NCBI GenBank assembly: GCA_021768245.1
Contig: JAETNO010000024.1
Coordinates: forward strand, 1-45,039
Reading direction: 5' to 3'
Source of the DNA: Bacteroidaceae bacterium
GTDB lineage: Bacteria > Bacteroidota > Bacteroidia > Bacteroidales > Muribaculaceae
Length of the DNA stretch: 45,039 nucleotides
In this document: piece by piece, positions 7,779 through 15,258 of the stretch
Position numbering within the stretch: position 1 is the stretch's first letter
Layout of the letters: each line of letters opens with the position of its first letter
The notes under the pieces: model-generated
Told to the model about the DNA's origin: nothing
The model's input: only the letters and a program-made list of their open reading frames with translations
Database searches by the model: none
Made by a program: the position numbers and the translations under genes

Positions 7779-9488
7779 TTATTTATTGTCCGTAGATGAG
7801 GATGGAATTGTTATACCCTCTGACTTAAGTAAACTGAGGGGTTCATCAATCTGCTTTACGAAAGCATCGTCGCCGGCCTTGGATGCAGCCTCACGGGCCT
7901 TCACAAGGAGGTCGGCGGTCTTATCCAAATCGCGGTCCACTACCCCACGAGTCTCCCCGGCCATGTAGTCGAGAGCAAGTTCATAGAGAGCTTTATAATT
8001 ATTGTCGTCAAGCTTGAGGGCACGGTTGTTAAGTTCATGAGCTTTCTTATAGTCCCTGTCAGCAAAAAGCCCCTCGGTAGCGGCGATTGTAGCGGAATCA
8101 AGGGTCTGACTCCGGCTGCTGAGGGCTGCAAGAAGCGTAAGGGCTTCAGCCGACGACTTGAAATTTTTATCGGCCACACGCTCGAGCGTGGCAATTCCTT
8201 CCCCTGCTGTCGATGCTGACGCAAGCTGCACCTTTGCCTGCTTGATAAGAGAGCCTGCCGAAGGAATTTCCATGCCTGTCAGCGAGTCAATCTCCACAGC
8301 CGCAGACATATCATCACGGATTAAATCAGCCACCTCAGCACGGCGGGCCTCAATCATACGTTCAAGTTCAGCCTGGGCCATCTTTTCTTCATCGTCGCCA
8401 CTGCCCGTAAAGACAGCTATGCATACTATGACCAAAAGCACCGCAGCGGCAGCTCCGGCTCCTATAAAGAGTTTCTTTTTAATATTTCCGTCAGCAAGAC
8501 TGATTTTCTCACCTGAGTTTGTGACCTTCGCACTACCAGCGCTCACACTGTTGCGCGACAGCTGCTCGACGGCCACACGGAATTCAGCTGCTGACGCATA
8601 GCGGTTTTCCTGTTTTTTTGCCGTAGCCTTCGCGATTATCTTACGCGCGAATTTATCACTGATATTCTTTACAGGTACATCTTCCTTAAGCTGGCGCGAA
8701 AGCACTTCATGAGTAGCTCCGTCAAAAGGCACCACTCCCGTAAGCAACTCATAGAACATTATGCCGATTGCATAAAGGTCGGTGGTCTCGTTCTGATGAG
8801 CCACATCACCCATCACCAACTCAGGAGCGGCATAGGCGGCTTTGCCCATAAACTGTCCTGCAGTAGTCAGATGGCGGTCGTCAGTTCCGAGCGTATCGAG
8901 TTTTTTGCATATGCCGAAATCTATAAGTTTAACCTTTCCGTCGGATGTAATCATTATGTTGCTCGGATCTATATCACGGTGGATATAGCCGGCATCGTGA
9001 AGGGCCATGACTCCGGAAAGGATGTTGCGGATTATGAAAACCGCGAAACGCATGCGCTCGCAGCTGTACTGACGATAGAGTTCCTTGGCAAAGGCCATCT
9101 CCTCACCGTCGGCATCGGTTGTCTTCCCGCGCATAAGGTCGTGGAGCATGACTCCTTTTAGCAATTCACTCGCCACATGATAGCGCTTATGGAGTTTGCC
9201 CGAAGAGTCGGCTGTGTCAACTTCGATGAAGCCGAACATCTCGACAAGATTCTCATTGTTAATCCTGACGGACGCTTCACGGCGCGTACGCTCAATCGCA
9301 CTCTCAGGAAGGTCGTCGAAAAGGAACTTTATGGCAGCTTCGCGACGTACACCGGTATGCCGGTCGACCCTCACTCCACGAAGCACCTGCCCCATACCTC
9401 CGGCACCAATCGGAGGCAATGATGTGTCTACTTCATAATATATACCAAGGCTTTTCTCTTCAGCGCCCTGAATAGTTATAATAGCCAT
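7779..9488 (-). CDS. Membrane-anchored Hanks-type Ser/Thr protein kinase with helical C-terminal region
   Basis: The protein has 569 residues. The kinase domain covers about 25-310 with GAGGMGQV (28-35), AAIKF (Lys54), HRDIDPSN (170-177) and DFG (190-192). The usual Lys of HRDxKxxN, which contacts the gamma-phosphate in Ser/Thr kinases, is Asp174 here, an unusual change. A membrane helix lies at about 340-361. Residues 365-569 are helical with a TPR-like stretch at about 440-550 (ALKLDDNNYKALYELALDYM) and should be outside the cytoplasm, perhaps a sensor. It follows the first FHA gene by 17 bases in operon A. Confidence 0.92.
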   Translation of the reverse strand: MAIITIQGAEEKSLGIYYEVDTSLPPIGAGGMGQVLRGVRVDRHTGVRREAAIKFLFDDLPESAIERTRREASVRINNENLVEMFGFIEVDTADSSGKLHKRYHVASELLKGVMLHDLMRGKTTDADGEEMAFAKELYRQYSCERMRFAVFIIRNILSGVMALHDAGYIHRDIDPSNIMITSDGKVKLIDFGICKKLDTLGTDDRHLTTAGQFMGKAAYAAPELVMGDVAHQNETTDLYAIGIMFYELLTGVVPFDGATHEVLSRQLKEDVPVKNISDKFARKIIAKATAKKQENRYASAAEFRVAVEQLSRNSVSAGSAKVTNSGEKISLADGNIKKKLFIGAGAAAAVLLVIVCIAVFTGSGDDEEKMAQAELERMIEARRAEVADLIRDDMSAAVEIDSLTGMEIPSAGSLIKQAKVQLASASTAGEGIATLERVADKNFKSSAEALTLLAALSSRSQTLDSATIAATEGLFADRDYKKAHELNNRALKLDDNNYKALYELALDYMAGETRGVVDRDLDKTADLLVKAREAASKAGDDAFVKQIDEPLSLLKSEGITIPSSSTDNK

Positions 9489-9505
9489 TGCGAAATTCTA
9501 TGTGA

Positions 9506-10216
9506 TTATTCAAGGAAACGTGTGCGGCCACTGGTCTCGGGTGCGGAACCGTCCATAGCCACCGTGCCACCTGTCACACGGTTGGCGGAACTGTAGAGGG
9601 AGCCGGTGTCGTCATGATTACCCATCGGTGGGAAGGGGACGTCCTCCTCCTCGGCCGGAGCAATCTCAACCGGCTGGAAGTTCTCGGCGATGCTAAGACC
9701 CATATCTTCCGCATCGATAAGAAGGACGAGAAGCTTATAGTTATCACCGATGGTTATGATGTCGTGGTTCTTTACTTCGTGGGCATCATAATCGAGTTCC
9801 TCATCATTGACATAAATGCCGTTTTTAGAACCCTCGTCGCGGATTGACGCAAGTATTTTACGAGTGCTTTTAAGTTGTTTGATATTCAGAGCCGCATGAC
9901 GTTCACTGACGGTCTGTTCGGCGAGACACACGTCGCAGTCTGCTGTGCGTCCTATCTTGTTGGATCCTATGTGAAGAGGCCAATATTCACCGAAGCCCTG
10001 ACGTGAAATAGAATATAGGAAACCGACTACCGGTACTTGCGGAGCTGCCGGACGAGCGGCCTGTTCCTCTACTTTGGGAGCATATTTATTCATACCGGGA
10101 ACTACAGTTCCTTTCGGTGGCCGATTAGGCATCATATCTGCCGGACGGCGACTATAGAAATCTTGATAGTCAGCATTATTACCCATTCCCGGCACTTTCG
10201 TTGAATCTGACGACAT
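9506..10216 (-). CDS. FHA-domain protein, first gene of operon A
   Basis: I chose the ATG at 10216, giving 236 residues that begin MSSDSTKVPGMGN. The frame stays open to 10264, but the extra residues (MLTKYNFKPIYIYNL) are not protein-like and fall in the AT-rich promoter stretch. Residues 1-60 are Pro/Met-rich and disordered (PNRPP, VVPGMNKY). An FHA domain follows at about 70-170 with Gly-Arg (KIGRTADCD), SERH and SKNG all kept, so it should bind phosphothreonine. The tail is acidic (EEEDVPFPP). There is no membrane helix, so this is a soluble reader. The disordered N-terminus with several Thr residues is a plausible target of the neighbouring kinases. Confidence 0.85.
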   Translation of the reverse strand: MSSDSTKVPGMGNNADYQDFYSRRPADMMPNRPPKGTVVPGMNKYAPKVEEQAARPAAPQVPVVGFLYSISRQGFGEYWPLHIGSNKIGRTADCDVCLAEQTVSERHAALNIKQLKSTRKILASIRDEGSKNGIYVNDEELDYDAHEVKNHDIITIGDNYKLLVLLIDAEDMGLSIAENFQPVEIAPAEEEDVPFPPMGNHDDTGSLYSSANRVTGGTVAMDGSAPETSGRTRFLE

Positions 10217-10296
10217 AATAAGGTTGTATATATAGATTGGTTTAAAATTATATTTTGTCAACAAAAGCTATTGCTTTTTGCAATTTAATTTAAAAA

Positions 10297-10306
10297 TTAC
10301 CCCCTC
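10297..10306. other. C-rich motif in the operon A upstream region
   Basis: The sequence TTACCCCCTCCC here resembles TTTACCCCTCCCC at about 18312 and, on the other strand, the C8 and C9 tracts at 23936-23943 and 37076-37084. It sits in the otherwise AT-rich 190 bases between operons A and B where the operon A promoter should lie. I could not place a clean TAnnTTTG box there. Confidence 0.3.
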
Positions 10307-10359
10307 CCAATTTTTTAACACAGATTAACGGATTTTAAAACATTCCCAAAAGCATATAC

Positions 10360-10386
10360 AAAAAAAGACTGCTAAGGGAAGCAATC
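10360..10386 (-). terminator. Rho-independent terminator after the channel gene (end of operon B)
   Basis: Read leftward, GATTGCT/AGCAGTC (one G-T wobble) forms a 7-bp stem with a 6-base loop (10367-10386) followed by seven T residues (10360-10366). It separates operon B from operon A. Confidence 0.7.
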
Positions 10387-10409
10387 TATATTACGTTAAT
10401 GGAGGTTTC

Positions 10410-12134
10410 TCAGATGTCGTAGCCGTCGAAGCCGATTTGCTTGGAGCGGAGGGGGCTGTCGATGGAGGGGAGCGGGGCTTCGGCGAGGTCGCGGGCTATG
10501 ACCGAGGCTATAGCCTTGGCAATCAGTATGCGGCGCGAATCCCACAGTATTTTGTGCCACTCAACCCGCAAAACTATATTGCTCACATCGGGATTCAGGT
10601 TGAGTTGGCGAACGAAATGAGAGGGCGACGCGGTTGTGTGATAGAGCTGATGGTCTGTCTTGAGGCCGAAATCCTTTTCCATCTCAGCCGAGAGGTCGGC
10701 ATAGAAGCGGGTATATTTCTTTCCGTCGGCTATGAACAGCCCCTCACCGCTCATCCTGCTGTCACCTTTCGGCCCACCGACGCCAAGATGAATCTGCGTA
10801 GGATATTCAGGCTCCTGCGCGCCGCTCGCCACCAGAACAGTGACTCCCCACCCTCCCGGACGGTTAAGCAGCCCCTCAAGGTCGCTAAGATAGTCGGAAA
10901 GCCCCTCGACGCTGTCGCGGTCAGAGAAGGAGTAGAATGACTTATACGGGGCCCTCTCCCCTTTCTCTCGGGAAATATAATTGAAGCCTCCAATCATCGC
11001 AAGATAGAAGGCGAAGTTGCCAACACAGGCATCCACCATGTTTGACGGAGCGATCACGGTCACTTTAGAACCCCGGTCGATGCAGCATCCATAGGAGCGG
11101 TTGACCGGGAAATGCTCCACGGCTATACGGTCGGGAGCCATCTGATTGGCAGGAATGGTCGACGCAAGGTTGACGAGGCGGAAGCCGGGACCGTAGTCTA
11201 CAGCCTCACTCAGGTTGTCGCCCTTCATATTGAGACGGGTGGTGATATCGGCCACCGTTCTGAAAGGCGGGACGGTCTGATAGCCGGAAGGACGGTCAAG
11301 TTTGCGCTCAAAAGCGTTGCGCAACCGCGCGGCATCCTCGCGCACGGCAGATGATTTCTTGTCATCCTCAATAGCCTCGGTGAATCCGGCCCCTATTATA
11401 CCGGCAGGGACGGCGACTATGGCGATGCCGAGCAGTCCGACCACACAGGCAATCACGCGCCCGACAAAAGTGACGGGTGGAGTGCCGGCAAACTCTCCCG
11501 GATCGCCGATATACTGTGCGAAAGCCCAAATCACAGACACAAAGCCATTGTCGTAGACATCGGGTTGGACCTCATGTTCGGCAAAGAACAGCAGAAGGCT
11601 GAGAATCACGGTGATGATTATAAGGAACTGCATCGAGATGAGCAGTTCATGACGCTTGGCGGCTATTGAGTCGGAGAGCAGGCGGAACGACTTCATATAG
11701 CGCGAGATGCGGAAGAGCCTCACTACCCTCGCCGTCCTCAGAATCTTGAAAGCCGCCACCGGCAGCGGGAAAATCCACTGGAAATAGAACGGAAAGGTCG
11801 AGAGGACATCGATGGCTCCATAGAAGGAAAAGCAATAGCGGAGCCTTCCGCGGAAGCCCTTGTATTTAGGATTTATGAGCGGAGCCACCCATATGCGGAG
11901 CGACACCTCAACGGTGAAAAACGCGAGAGTCCCAAGGTCAATCCACAGCAGCACCTTCCTCAGCCACGGGTCGACATCGAATGTGGAGATGAATATCTCC
12001 ACCGTGCTCAGCAAAATCATGAACACAATCAGATAGTCGACTAAATTGTGCCACTGGCGCGTGTGGAGATTGTCGTCAAGCGCACGCGCAAGGTTCTGTT
12101 TTAATTTTTCAATGCGCTCCCTCAGCCGTGTCAT
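10410..12134 (-). CDS. Voltage-sensor-type ion channel with non-canonical pore filter
   Basis: The protein has 574 residues. Residues 30-252 have a six-helix voltage-gated channel layout: S1 about 32-51, S2 62-83, S3 100-120, S4 129-150, S5 163-185, pore loop 197-215 and S6 221-252. S4 carries Arg at 133, 136, 139, 142 and 145, exactly every third residue, as in a working voltage sensor. S6 ends in AVPAGIIGAGF as in potassium channels. The potassium filter TVGYGD is absent. The equivalent place reads AQYIGDPG (206-213), so ion selectivity is unclear. Residues 290-570 are a soluble domain that I do not recognise. It is the last gene of operon B, 4 bases after a 54-residue gene. Confidence 0.88.
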   Translation of the reverse strand: MTRLRERIEKLKQNLARALDDNLHTRQWHNLVDYLIVFMILLSTVEIFISTFDVDPWLRKVLLWIDLGTLAFFTVEVSLRIWVAPLINPKYKGFRGRLRYCFSFYGAIDVLSTFPFYFQWIFPLPVAAFKILRTARVVRLFRISRYMKSFRLLSDSIAAKRHELLISMQFLIIITVILSLLLFFAEHEVQPDVYDNGFVSVIWAFAQYIGDPGEFAGTPPVTFVGRVIACVVGLLGIAIVAVPAGIIGAGFTEAIEDDKKSSAVREDAARLRNAFERKLDRPSGYQTVPPFRTVADITTRLNMKGDNLSEAVDYGPGFRLVNLASTIPANQMAPDRIAVEHFPVNRSYGCCIDRGSKVTVIAPSNMVDACVGNFAFYLAMIGGFNYISREKGERAPYKSFYSFSDRDSVEGLSDYLSDLEGLLNRPGGWGVTVLVASGAQEPEYPTQIHLGVGGPKGDSRMSGEGLFIADGKKYTRFYADLSAEMEKDFGLKTDHQLYHTTASPSHFVRQLNLNPDVSNIVLRVEWHKILWDSRRILIAKAIASVIARDLAEAPLPSIDSPLRSKQIGFDGYDI

Positions 12135-12138
12135 GGTC

Positions 12139-12303
12139 CTAACGTTTTTTCTTGCCCCAAAGACCGTTTAAAATCATCCCGCCTATTTTCCGTTCAACTC
12201 CCTGCTTAGTGGTGGGGATGCCGGTCCGGCGAGCGATTTTTTGTTTGACAGCCGTTATGCCCACGGCGCGTTTCCACGAAAATGACAGTCCTGGTATTTT
12301 CAT
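12139..12303 (-). CDS. Small basic protein (54 residues), unrecognised
   Basis: The ATG at 12301-12303 opens a 54-codon frame (MKIPGLSFSWKRAVG to WGKKKR) ending in TAG at 12139. It is strongly basic with many Arg and Lys. Its start overlaps the stop of the preceding 59-residue gene as ATGA (12300-12303), and it stops 4 bases before the channel ATG. This packing between coupled neighbours supports translation. No family is recognised. A nucleic-acid or membrane-surface binding role is only a guess from its charge. Confidence 0.65.
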   Translation of the reverse strand: MKIPGLSFSWKRAVGITAVKQKIARRTGIPTTKQGVERKIGGMILNGLWGKKKR

Positions 12304-12479
12304 CTTGAGCGAAAGAAAATTGATTTCAATAGTTTAAATATAAGCCAGATAGGGAAAAAGATAATGATGAATATCACCACCCAGCCACATCCCGGGCGCC
12401 CTGTGCGTCCGTCAAAGATGTGGCCCCCGGTAAGCACGTCGATACCCAGGATAGTGAAAAGGCCCTTCCAGAAGCTCAT
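12300..12479 (-). CDS. Small membrane protein (59 residues), unrecognised
   Basis: The frame runs from ATG (12477-12479) to TGA (12300-12302), 59 codons. Residues 1-30 are polar and Gly-rich (TGGHIFDGRTGRPGCG). Residues 33-52 form one membrane helix (WVVIFIIIFFPIWLIFKLL), and the tail is basic (FFRSR), so the C-terminus should be cytoplasmic. It overlaps both neighbours by 4 bases (ATGA at 12476-12479 and 12300-12303), making a translationally coupled chain 97-59-54 residues and then the channel. A small accessory subunit of the channel is an inference from this linkage. Confidence 0.7.
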   Translation of the reverse strand: MSFWKGLFTILGIDVLTGGHIFDGRTGRPGCGWVVIFIIIFFPIWLIFKLLKSIFFRSR

Positions 12480-12769
12480 TTCTCATATTTCATTCGTTCA
12501 CGTAAAGAGGCTATATCACGCTGCTTCTGGGCAATGTAACCTTGATTTGCCCTTATCTGGGAATCAATATATCCGCAGGCAGACACCTTTTCATTGCGGA
12601 TGGAAGCTTTTGATGAAGCCGTAGAGGCGTTTTTGATTCTCGCGCTGAAACGAGCCGACATCTCGCTCTTGCGCGAGCGTAGCTTAGCTATTTCAGTACG
12701 GTAACGAGCTATATCGGCCTTTTTGACCTCAATGCTCGCCTTCAGTGATGCTTTACTCATGACAATCAA
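12476..12769 (-). CDS. Coiled-coil protein, unrecognised
   Basis: The frame gives 97 residues. The ATG at 12760 (MSKASLKAS) is an equally good start. The sequence is rich in Ala, Lys, Arg, Ser and Glu with heptad-like spacing, apart from a Cys-Gly (ACGY) break in the middle, and should form two alpha-helical coiled-coil segments. No signal peptide or catalytic motif is seen. It follows a long inverted repeat (12790-12886) and overlaps the next gene by ATGA, so it heads the chain of tiny coupled genes leading to the channel. Confidence 0.7.
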   Translation of the reverse strand: MIVMSKASLKASIEVKKADIARYRTEIAKLRSRKSEMSARFSARIKNASTASSKASIRNEKVSACGYIDSQIRANQGYIAQKQRDIASLRERMKYEK

Positions 12770-12789
12770 TAAATTACAGGTTTGATGAG

Positions 12790-12886
12790 CAGGATGATAC
12801 GCCGATTTCGAACGTCGGGCACAGAATGTGCATGATGAGACAAATTTATGTTCATCGTGTACATTCTGTGCCTTATTTTCATCCTG
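12790..12886. repeat. Long imperfect inverted repeat between genes of operon B
   Basis: The arms 12818-12838 and 12852-12872 pair over 21 positions with two G-T wobbles. Outside them CAGGATGA (12790-12797) pairs with TCATCCTG (12879-12886). The wobbles are G-U in a plus-strand RNA but A-C mismatches in the minus-strand mRNA. It fills the gap between the 103- and 97-residue genes and could attenuate the downstream channel genes or protect mRNA ends. Confidence 0.6.
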
Positions 12887-12895
12887 TGGTATGGA

Positions 12896-13207
12896 TTATT
12901 CCTTACCTGCGGCGGCGAGAGTGATGTCGTTGTCGGAAAGCTTGGTGTCGGCGGGATTGGCCACCTGCACACCGATGCCATACATCTCTCCAAGCTTCTT
13001 CTCGAAGTTGCCGACACGGAGGTTTGACCCGAAAGTAGCCTCCCCGCCCTTGGCGGAGCCCATAAGCTGACCGAGTGTAGCATCGTCGTCAGCCTTGGCC
13101 TTGCAGGTTGAGGTCGTGTAGACGCGCAGGGTCGCGCCGAAAGCTTTCTTGAAATTAGCCTTGAGGGTCTTTACCTTCATGCGGCTGTCAATTCTTAATT
13201 CTGCCAT
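12896..13207 (-). CDS. Small conserved-looking protein of unknown function (103 residues)
   Basis: The protein has 103 residues starting MAELRIDSRMKVKTLK. The first half (MKVKTLKANFKKAFG, TLRVY, DDDATLGQL) has a beta-alpha-beta pattern with a 'K.LK..F...FG..LRVY' rhythm that recalls ubiquitin-like or beta-grasp folds. That is a pattern impression only. The second half contains a Gly-rich turn and a helix (GNFEKKLGEMYGIGVQV). There is no signal peptide or membrane helix. It lies 24 bases after the 134-residue gene in operon B. Confidence 0.7.
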   Translation of the reverse strand: MAELRIDSRMKVKTLKANFKKAFGATLRVYTTSTCKAKADDDATLGQLMGSAKGGEATFGSNLRVGNFEKKLGEMYGIGVQVANPADTKLSDNDITLAAAGKE

Positions 13208-13231
13208 GATATTGATTTTTAAAAGTGGTTT

Positions 13232-13636
13232 TTATTTCTTTTTGAATATACCGCCAATCAGATTGGCGCCTGCCTTTGCGGCACCGAGATAATCGCCCGA
13301 GAGTGCGCTGACAACTCCGCCGAGTATACCGTCGGCGCCACTGCTCTGCCCTTCGTCCATCATCTTCTCAAGCGATTTCCGGCTGGCTTCGAAGTCGTCG
13401 TTGGGCAAGCCCTTGATGACGTCGTAACACATGCGGAGCTTGCTGCGGTTGTTGAGTGTCACGAGGTATGGAGTAGGCATGATACCCTCGGTATGCATTA
13501 TTTCCCTGAGAGCTTCGTCGATTTTGCCGACCTCTTTCATGCCGAACATTCCTTTGGCGAACAGGGCGACAGAATTGTCGTCGAAAAGACGTATCTCATA
13601 TTTACCGCTCTTGGCGGTATCTTTTAATGCTGCCAT
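13232..13636 (-). CDS. Protein of unknown function with Gly/Ala-rich C-terminal helix
   Basis: The protein has 134 residues. Residues 1-90 are mixed alpha/beta (GKYEIRLFDDNSVALFAKG, LNNRSKLRMCYDVIKGLP). Residues about 103-134 are Gly/Ala-rich and mildly hydrophobic (GGVVSALSGDYLGAAKAG, then NLIGGIFKKK), resembling a glycine-zipper or membrane-interacting tail. No family is recognised. It starts 4 bases after the stop of the OmpA-domain gene, so the two are tightly linked. Confidence 0.7.
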   Translation of the reverse strand: MAALKDTAKSGKYEIRLFDDNSVALFAKGMFGMKEVGKIDEALREIMHTEGIMPTPYLVTLNNRSKLRMCYDVIKGLPNDDFEASRKSLEKMMDEGQSSGADGILGGVVSALSGDYLGAAKAGANLIGGIFKKK

Positions 13637-13640
13637 GGTT

Positions 13641-14567
13641 TCAATCGGTTATTTCAAATTCCGTGCGTCGGTTTTCGTCGGGGTTGTCGGAGACGGGCTT
13701 CGAGGAGCCGTATCCTTTGGCCGAGAGGCGCGTAGAGTCGATGCCTTCCTTATTGACAAGGAAATCGACAGCGGCCTGCGCGCGGGCTTCGGAAAGTTTC
13801 TGATTTGTAGTGTCGTCGCCTTCAGAGGAGGTGTGACCCGAGATGGTGAGCTTGAGTTCGGGATTCTGTTTCATCACCTTGGCGAGGTCGTGGAGGGCAA
13901 GCTTGGCGTCGTCGTTGAGATCCGACTTACCCTGTTCGAACTGCGCGGCATTGAAATTGCGCTCTATGTCCTCAATCTGCTGCACATAGACAGTGTCGCG
14001 GACAATCACCTCCTTCTCCACAATTTTCTCGACCTCGACAATCTGTGGCTCTGACTTCCCGCCGAATATGAACCAGGCCACAACACCAAGAAGTATAAGG
14101 CCGAGAACTGCCCACAGCCATGTCGGGACGCCCTTCTTTTTCTGCTCCGGTACCGGGGGCACATAGCCGTTGAGCATCTCCAGGGCGAAAGAACCTTTCT
14201 TGCCGAATCCCTTCTCGGCAGGGTCAAACTGGGCAATCTCTATGTCGTAGAGGCTTCCCTGACGGATGGCCCGTTCAAACGACGGTTTTGACCAGACCTG
14301 AGCCACGGCCACTTTTGAGCCATTGCCCATAGTAAGCACCTCATTCGGTTTCGCAAAATAGAGGCTCATCTTAGTGTTAAACTTTTCAGCCTCATCAAGG
14401 GGAAGGAATAATTCCGGCACCCCTTTGTCGGGACTGATGTCATTAGGGAAAGCCCTGCGAATATCCTCAAGCGTGGCATGTGGATACATAGTCATGTAGG
14501 CATGCATGATGCCGAGGGCAGTGCGGTTCTGAGCCTTACCGTAAACTCTTATCTTGCCGGCCATCAC
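13641..14567 (-). CDS. Membrane protein with cytoplasmic N-terminal domain and OmpA peptidoglycan-binding domain
   Basis: The protein has 308 residues. Residues 1-135 are a soluble domain that I do not recognise (GKAQNRTALGIMHAYM, then PNDISPDKGVPELF). A membrane helix lies at about 150-170 (WLWAVLGLILLGVVAWFIFGG, split by no gap). Residues 203-306 are an OmpA C-terminal domain with TISGHTSSEGD, LSEARA and DENRRTEFEI, the signature for binding diaminopimelate peptidoglycan. The protein should sit in the inner membrane and reach the cell wall, linking the cytoplasmic parts of this island to peptidoglycan. The start overlaps the TerB-like gene by 4 bases (ATGA). Confidence 0.88.
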   Translation of the reverse strand: MMAGKIRVYGKAQNRTALGIMHAYMTMYPHATLEDIRRAFPNDISPDKGVPELFLPLDEAEKFNTKMSLYFAKPNEVLTMGNGSKVAVAQVWSKPSFERAIRQGSLYDIEIAQFDPAEKGFGKKGSFALEMLNGYVPPVPEQKKKGVPTWLWAVLGLILLGVVAWFIFGGKSEPQIVEVEKIVEKEVIVRDTVYVQQIEDIERNFNAAQFEQGKSDLNDDAKLALHDLAKVMKQNPELKLTISGHTSSEGDDTTNQKLSEARAQAAVDFLVNKEGIDSTRLSAKGYGSSKPVSDNPDENRRTEFEITD

Positions 14568-14989
14568 TCATCGTCTTCTTCAAATGAAACTTCAAGTTCG
14601 GGCTCGGTCTTGACCATGTCGCAGAGCATCAGTATCGCGCTTTCGCGGTCGATGTCGAGAGCCTCGGCCATGGCAAGAAGATTGTAGACCTCGCCGGCCG
14701 TCAGCACTCCGTCGCAGAGCATCATCTGCATTATGGCCTGATAGACCTCGCCGGTTTCCTCCGGGTCGACCTTTTCGGCATGTTTGACAGCATAGGTTGT
14801 CGCAGCCTCGGGAGTGAGGTTCTGCACCTCTACCATTGCCGCCGTCATGTATTTATGGAAATCCTTGGCTGGGATACCGAAAGCTTCGGCGACCTCTTCG
14901 GCTGTTACGCGTTCCACTTCGGAATATTCGCCGTCGGCCCAGATGCAGGCCGCGAGCAGCGATGCTAATGTGTTTGACTGTGTTTTCAT
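14564..14989 (-). CDS. TerB-like helical protein
   Basis: The protein has 141 residues and is acidic and all-helical. It has the TerB pattern of helices with acidic turns: LLAACIWADGEYSEVE near residues 11-26, LCDGVLTAGE near 90-100 and a final DIDRESAILML helix. TerB domains bind metal and occur in tellurite-resistance-type stress systems, where they are linked to membrane and phospho-signalling proteins. It overlaps genes on both sides by ATGA. The match is by pattern, so the family call is likely but not certain. Confidence 0.7.
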   Translation of the reverse strand: MKTQSNTLASLLAACIWADGEYSEVERVTAEEVAEAFGIPAKDFHKYMTAAMVEVQNLTPEAATTYAVKHAEKVDPEETGEVYQAIMQMMLCDGVLTAGEVYNLLAMAEALDIDRESAILMLCDMVKTEPELEVSFEEDDE

Positions 14990-15243
14990 CTGAAAAGTCG
15001 TTTAATGCGGTTTACGAGTGAGTTCTGTGCCTTGCGGGCCTTGGCCATGCGCTCGCACACGGCTTTGCCTTCCTTCGTGCGCTTGTCTACCTTGCCCGAC
15101 TTGGTCTTTTTCAATGTGGACTGCACTTTCTTCGCGCCGCTCTTGGATTTGGCGGCACGTGCCTTGGCAAGACGCTCCTTGAGCTCCTTATACTCCTTGG
15201 TGCGTTTGTCCATCTTGCCGGCTGCGGTTGTTTTTACTGCCAT
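14986..15243 (-). CDS. Lys/Ala-rich protein with an internal duplication
   Basis: The protein has 85 residues and is very basic. Two copies of a 24-residue unit are visible at about 9-32 (GKMDKRTKEYKELKERLAKA) and 50-73 (GKVDKRTKEGKAVCERMAKA), joined by a Lys/Ser linker. The 'D+RTKE' core is kept in both. The composition is like histone-tail or nucleic-acid-binding proteins, but the repeat could also bind acidic partners such as the adjacent TerB-like protein. No known family is recognised. It is coupled to the TerB-like gene by an ATGA overlap. Confidence 0.7.
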   Translation of the reverse strand: MAVKTTAAGKMDKRTKEYKELKERLAKARAAKSKSGAKKVQSTLKKTKSGKVDKRTKEGKAVCERMAKARKAQNSLVNRIKRLFR

Positions 15244-15258
15244 AATATCAATTGATTT

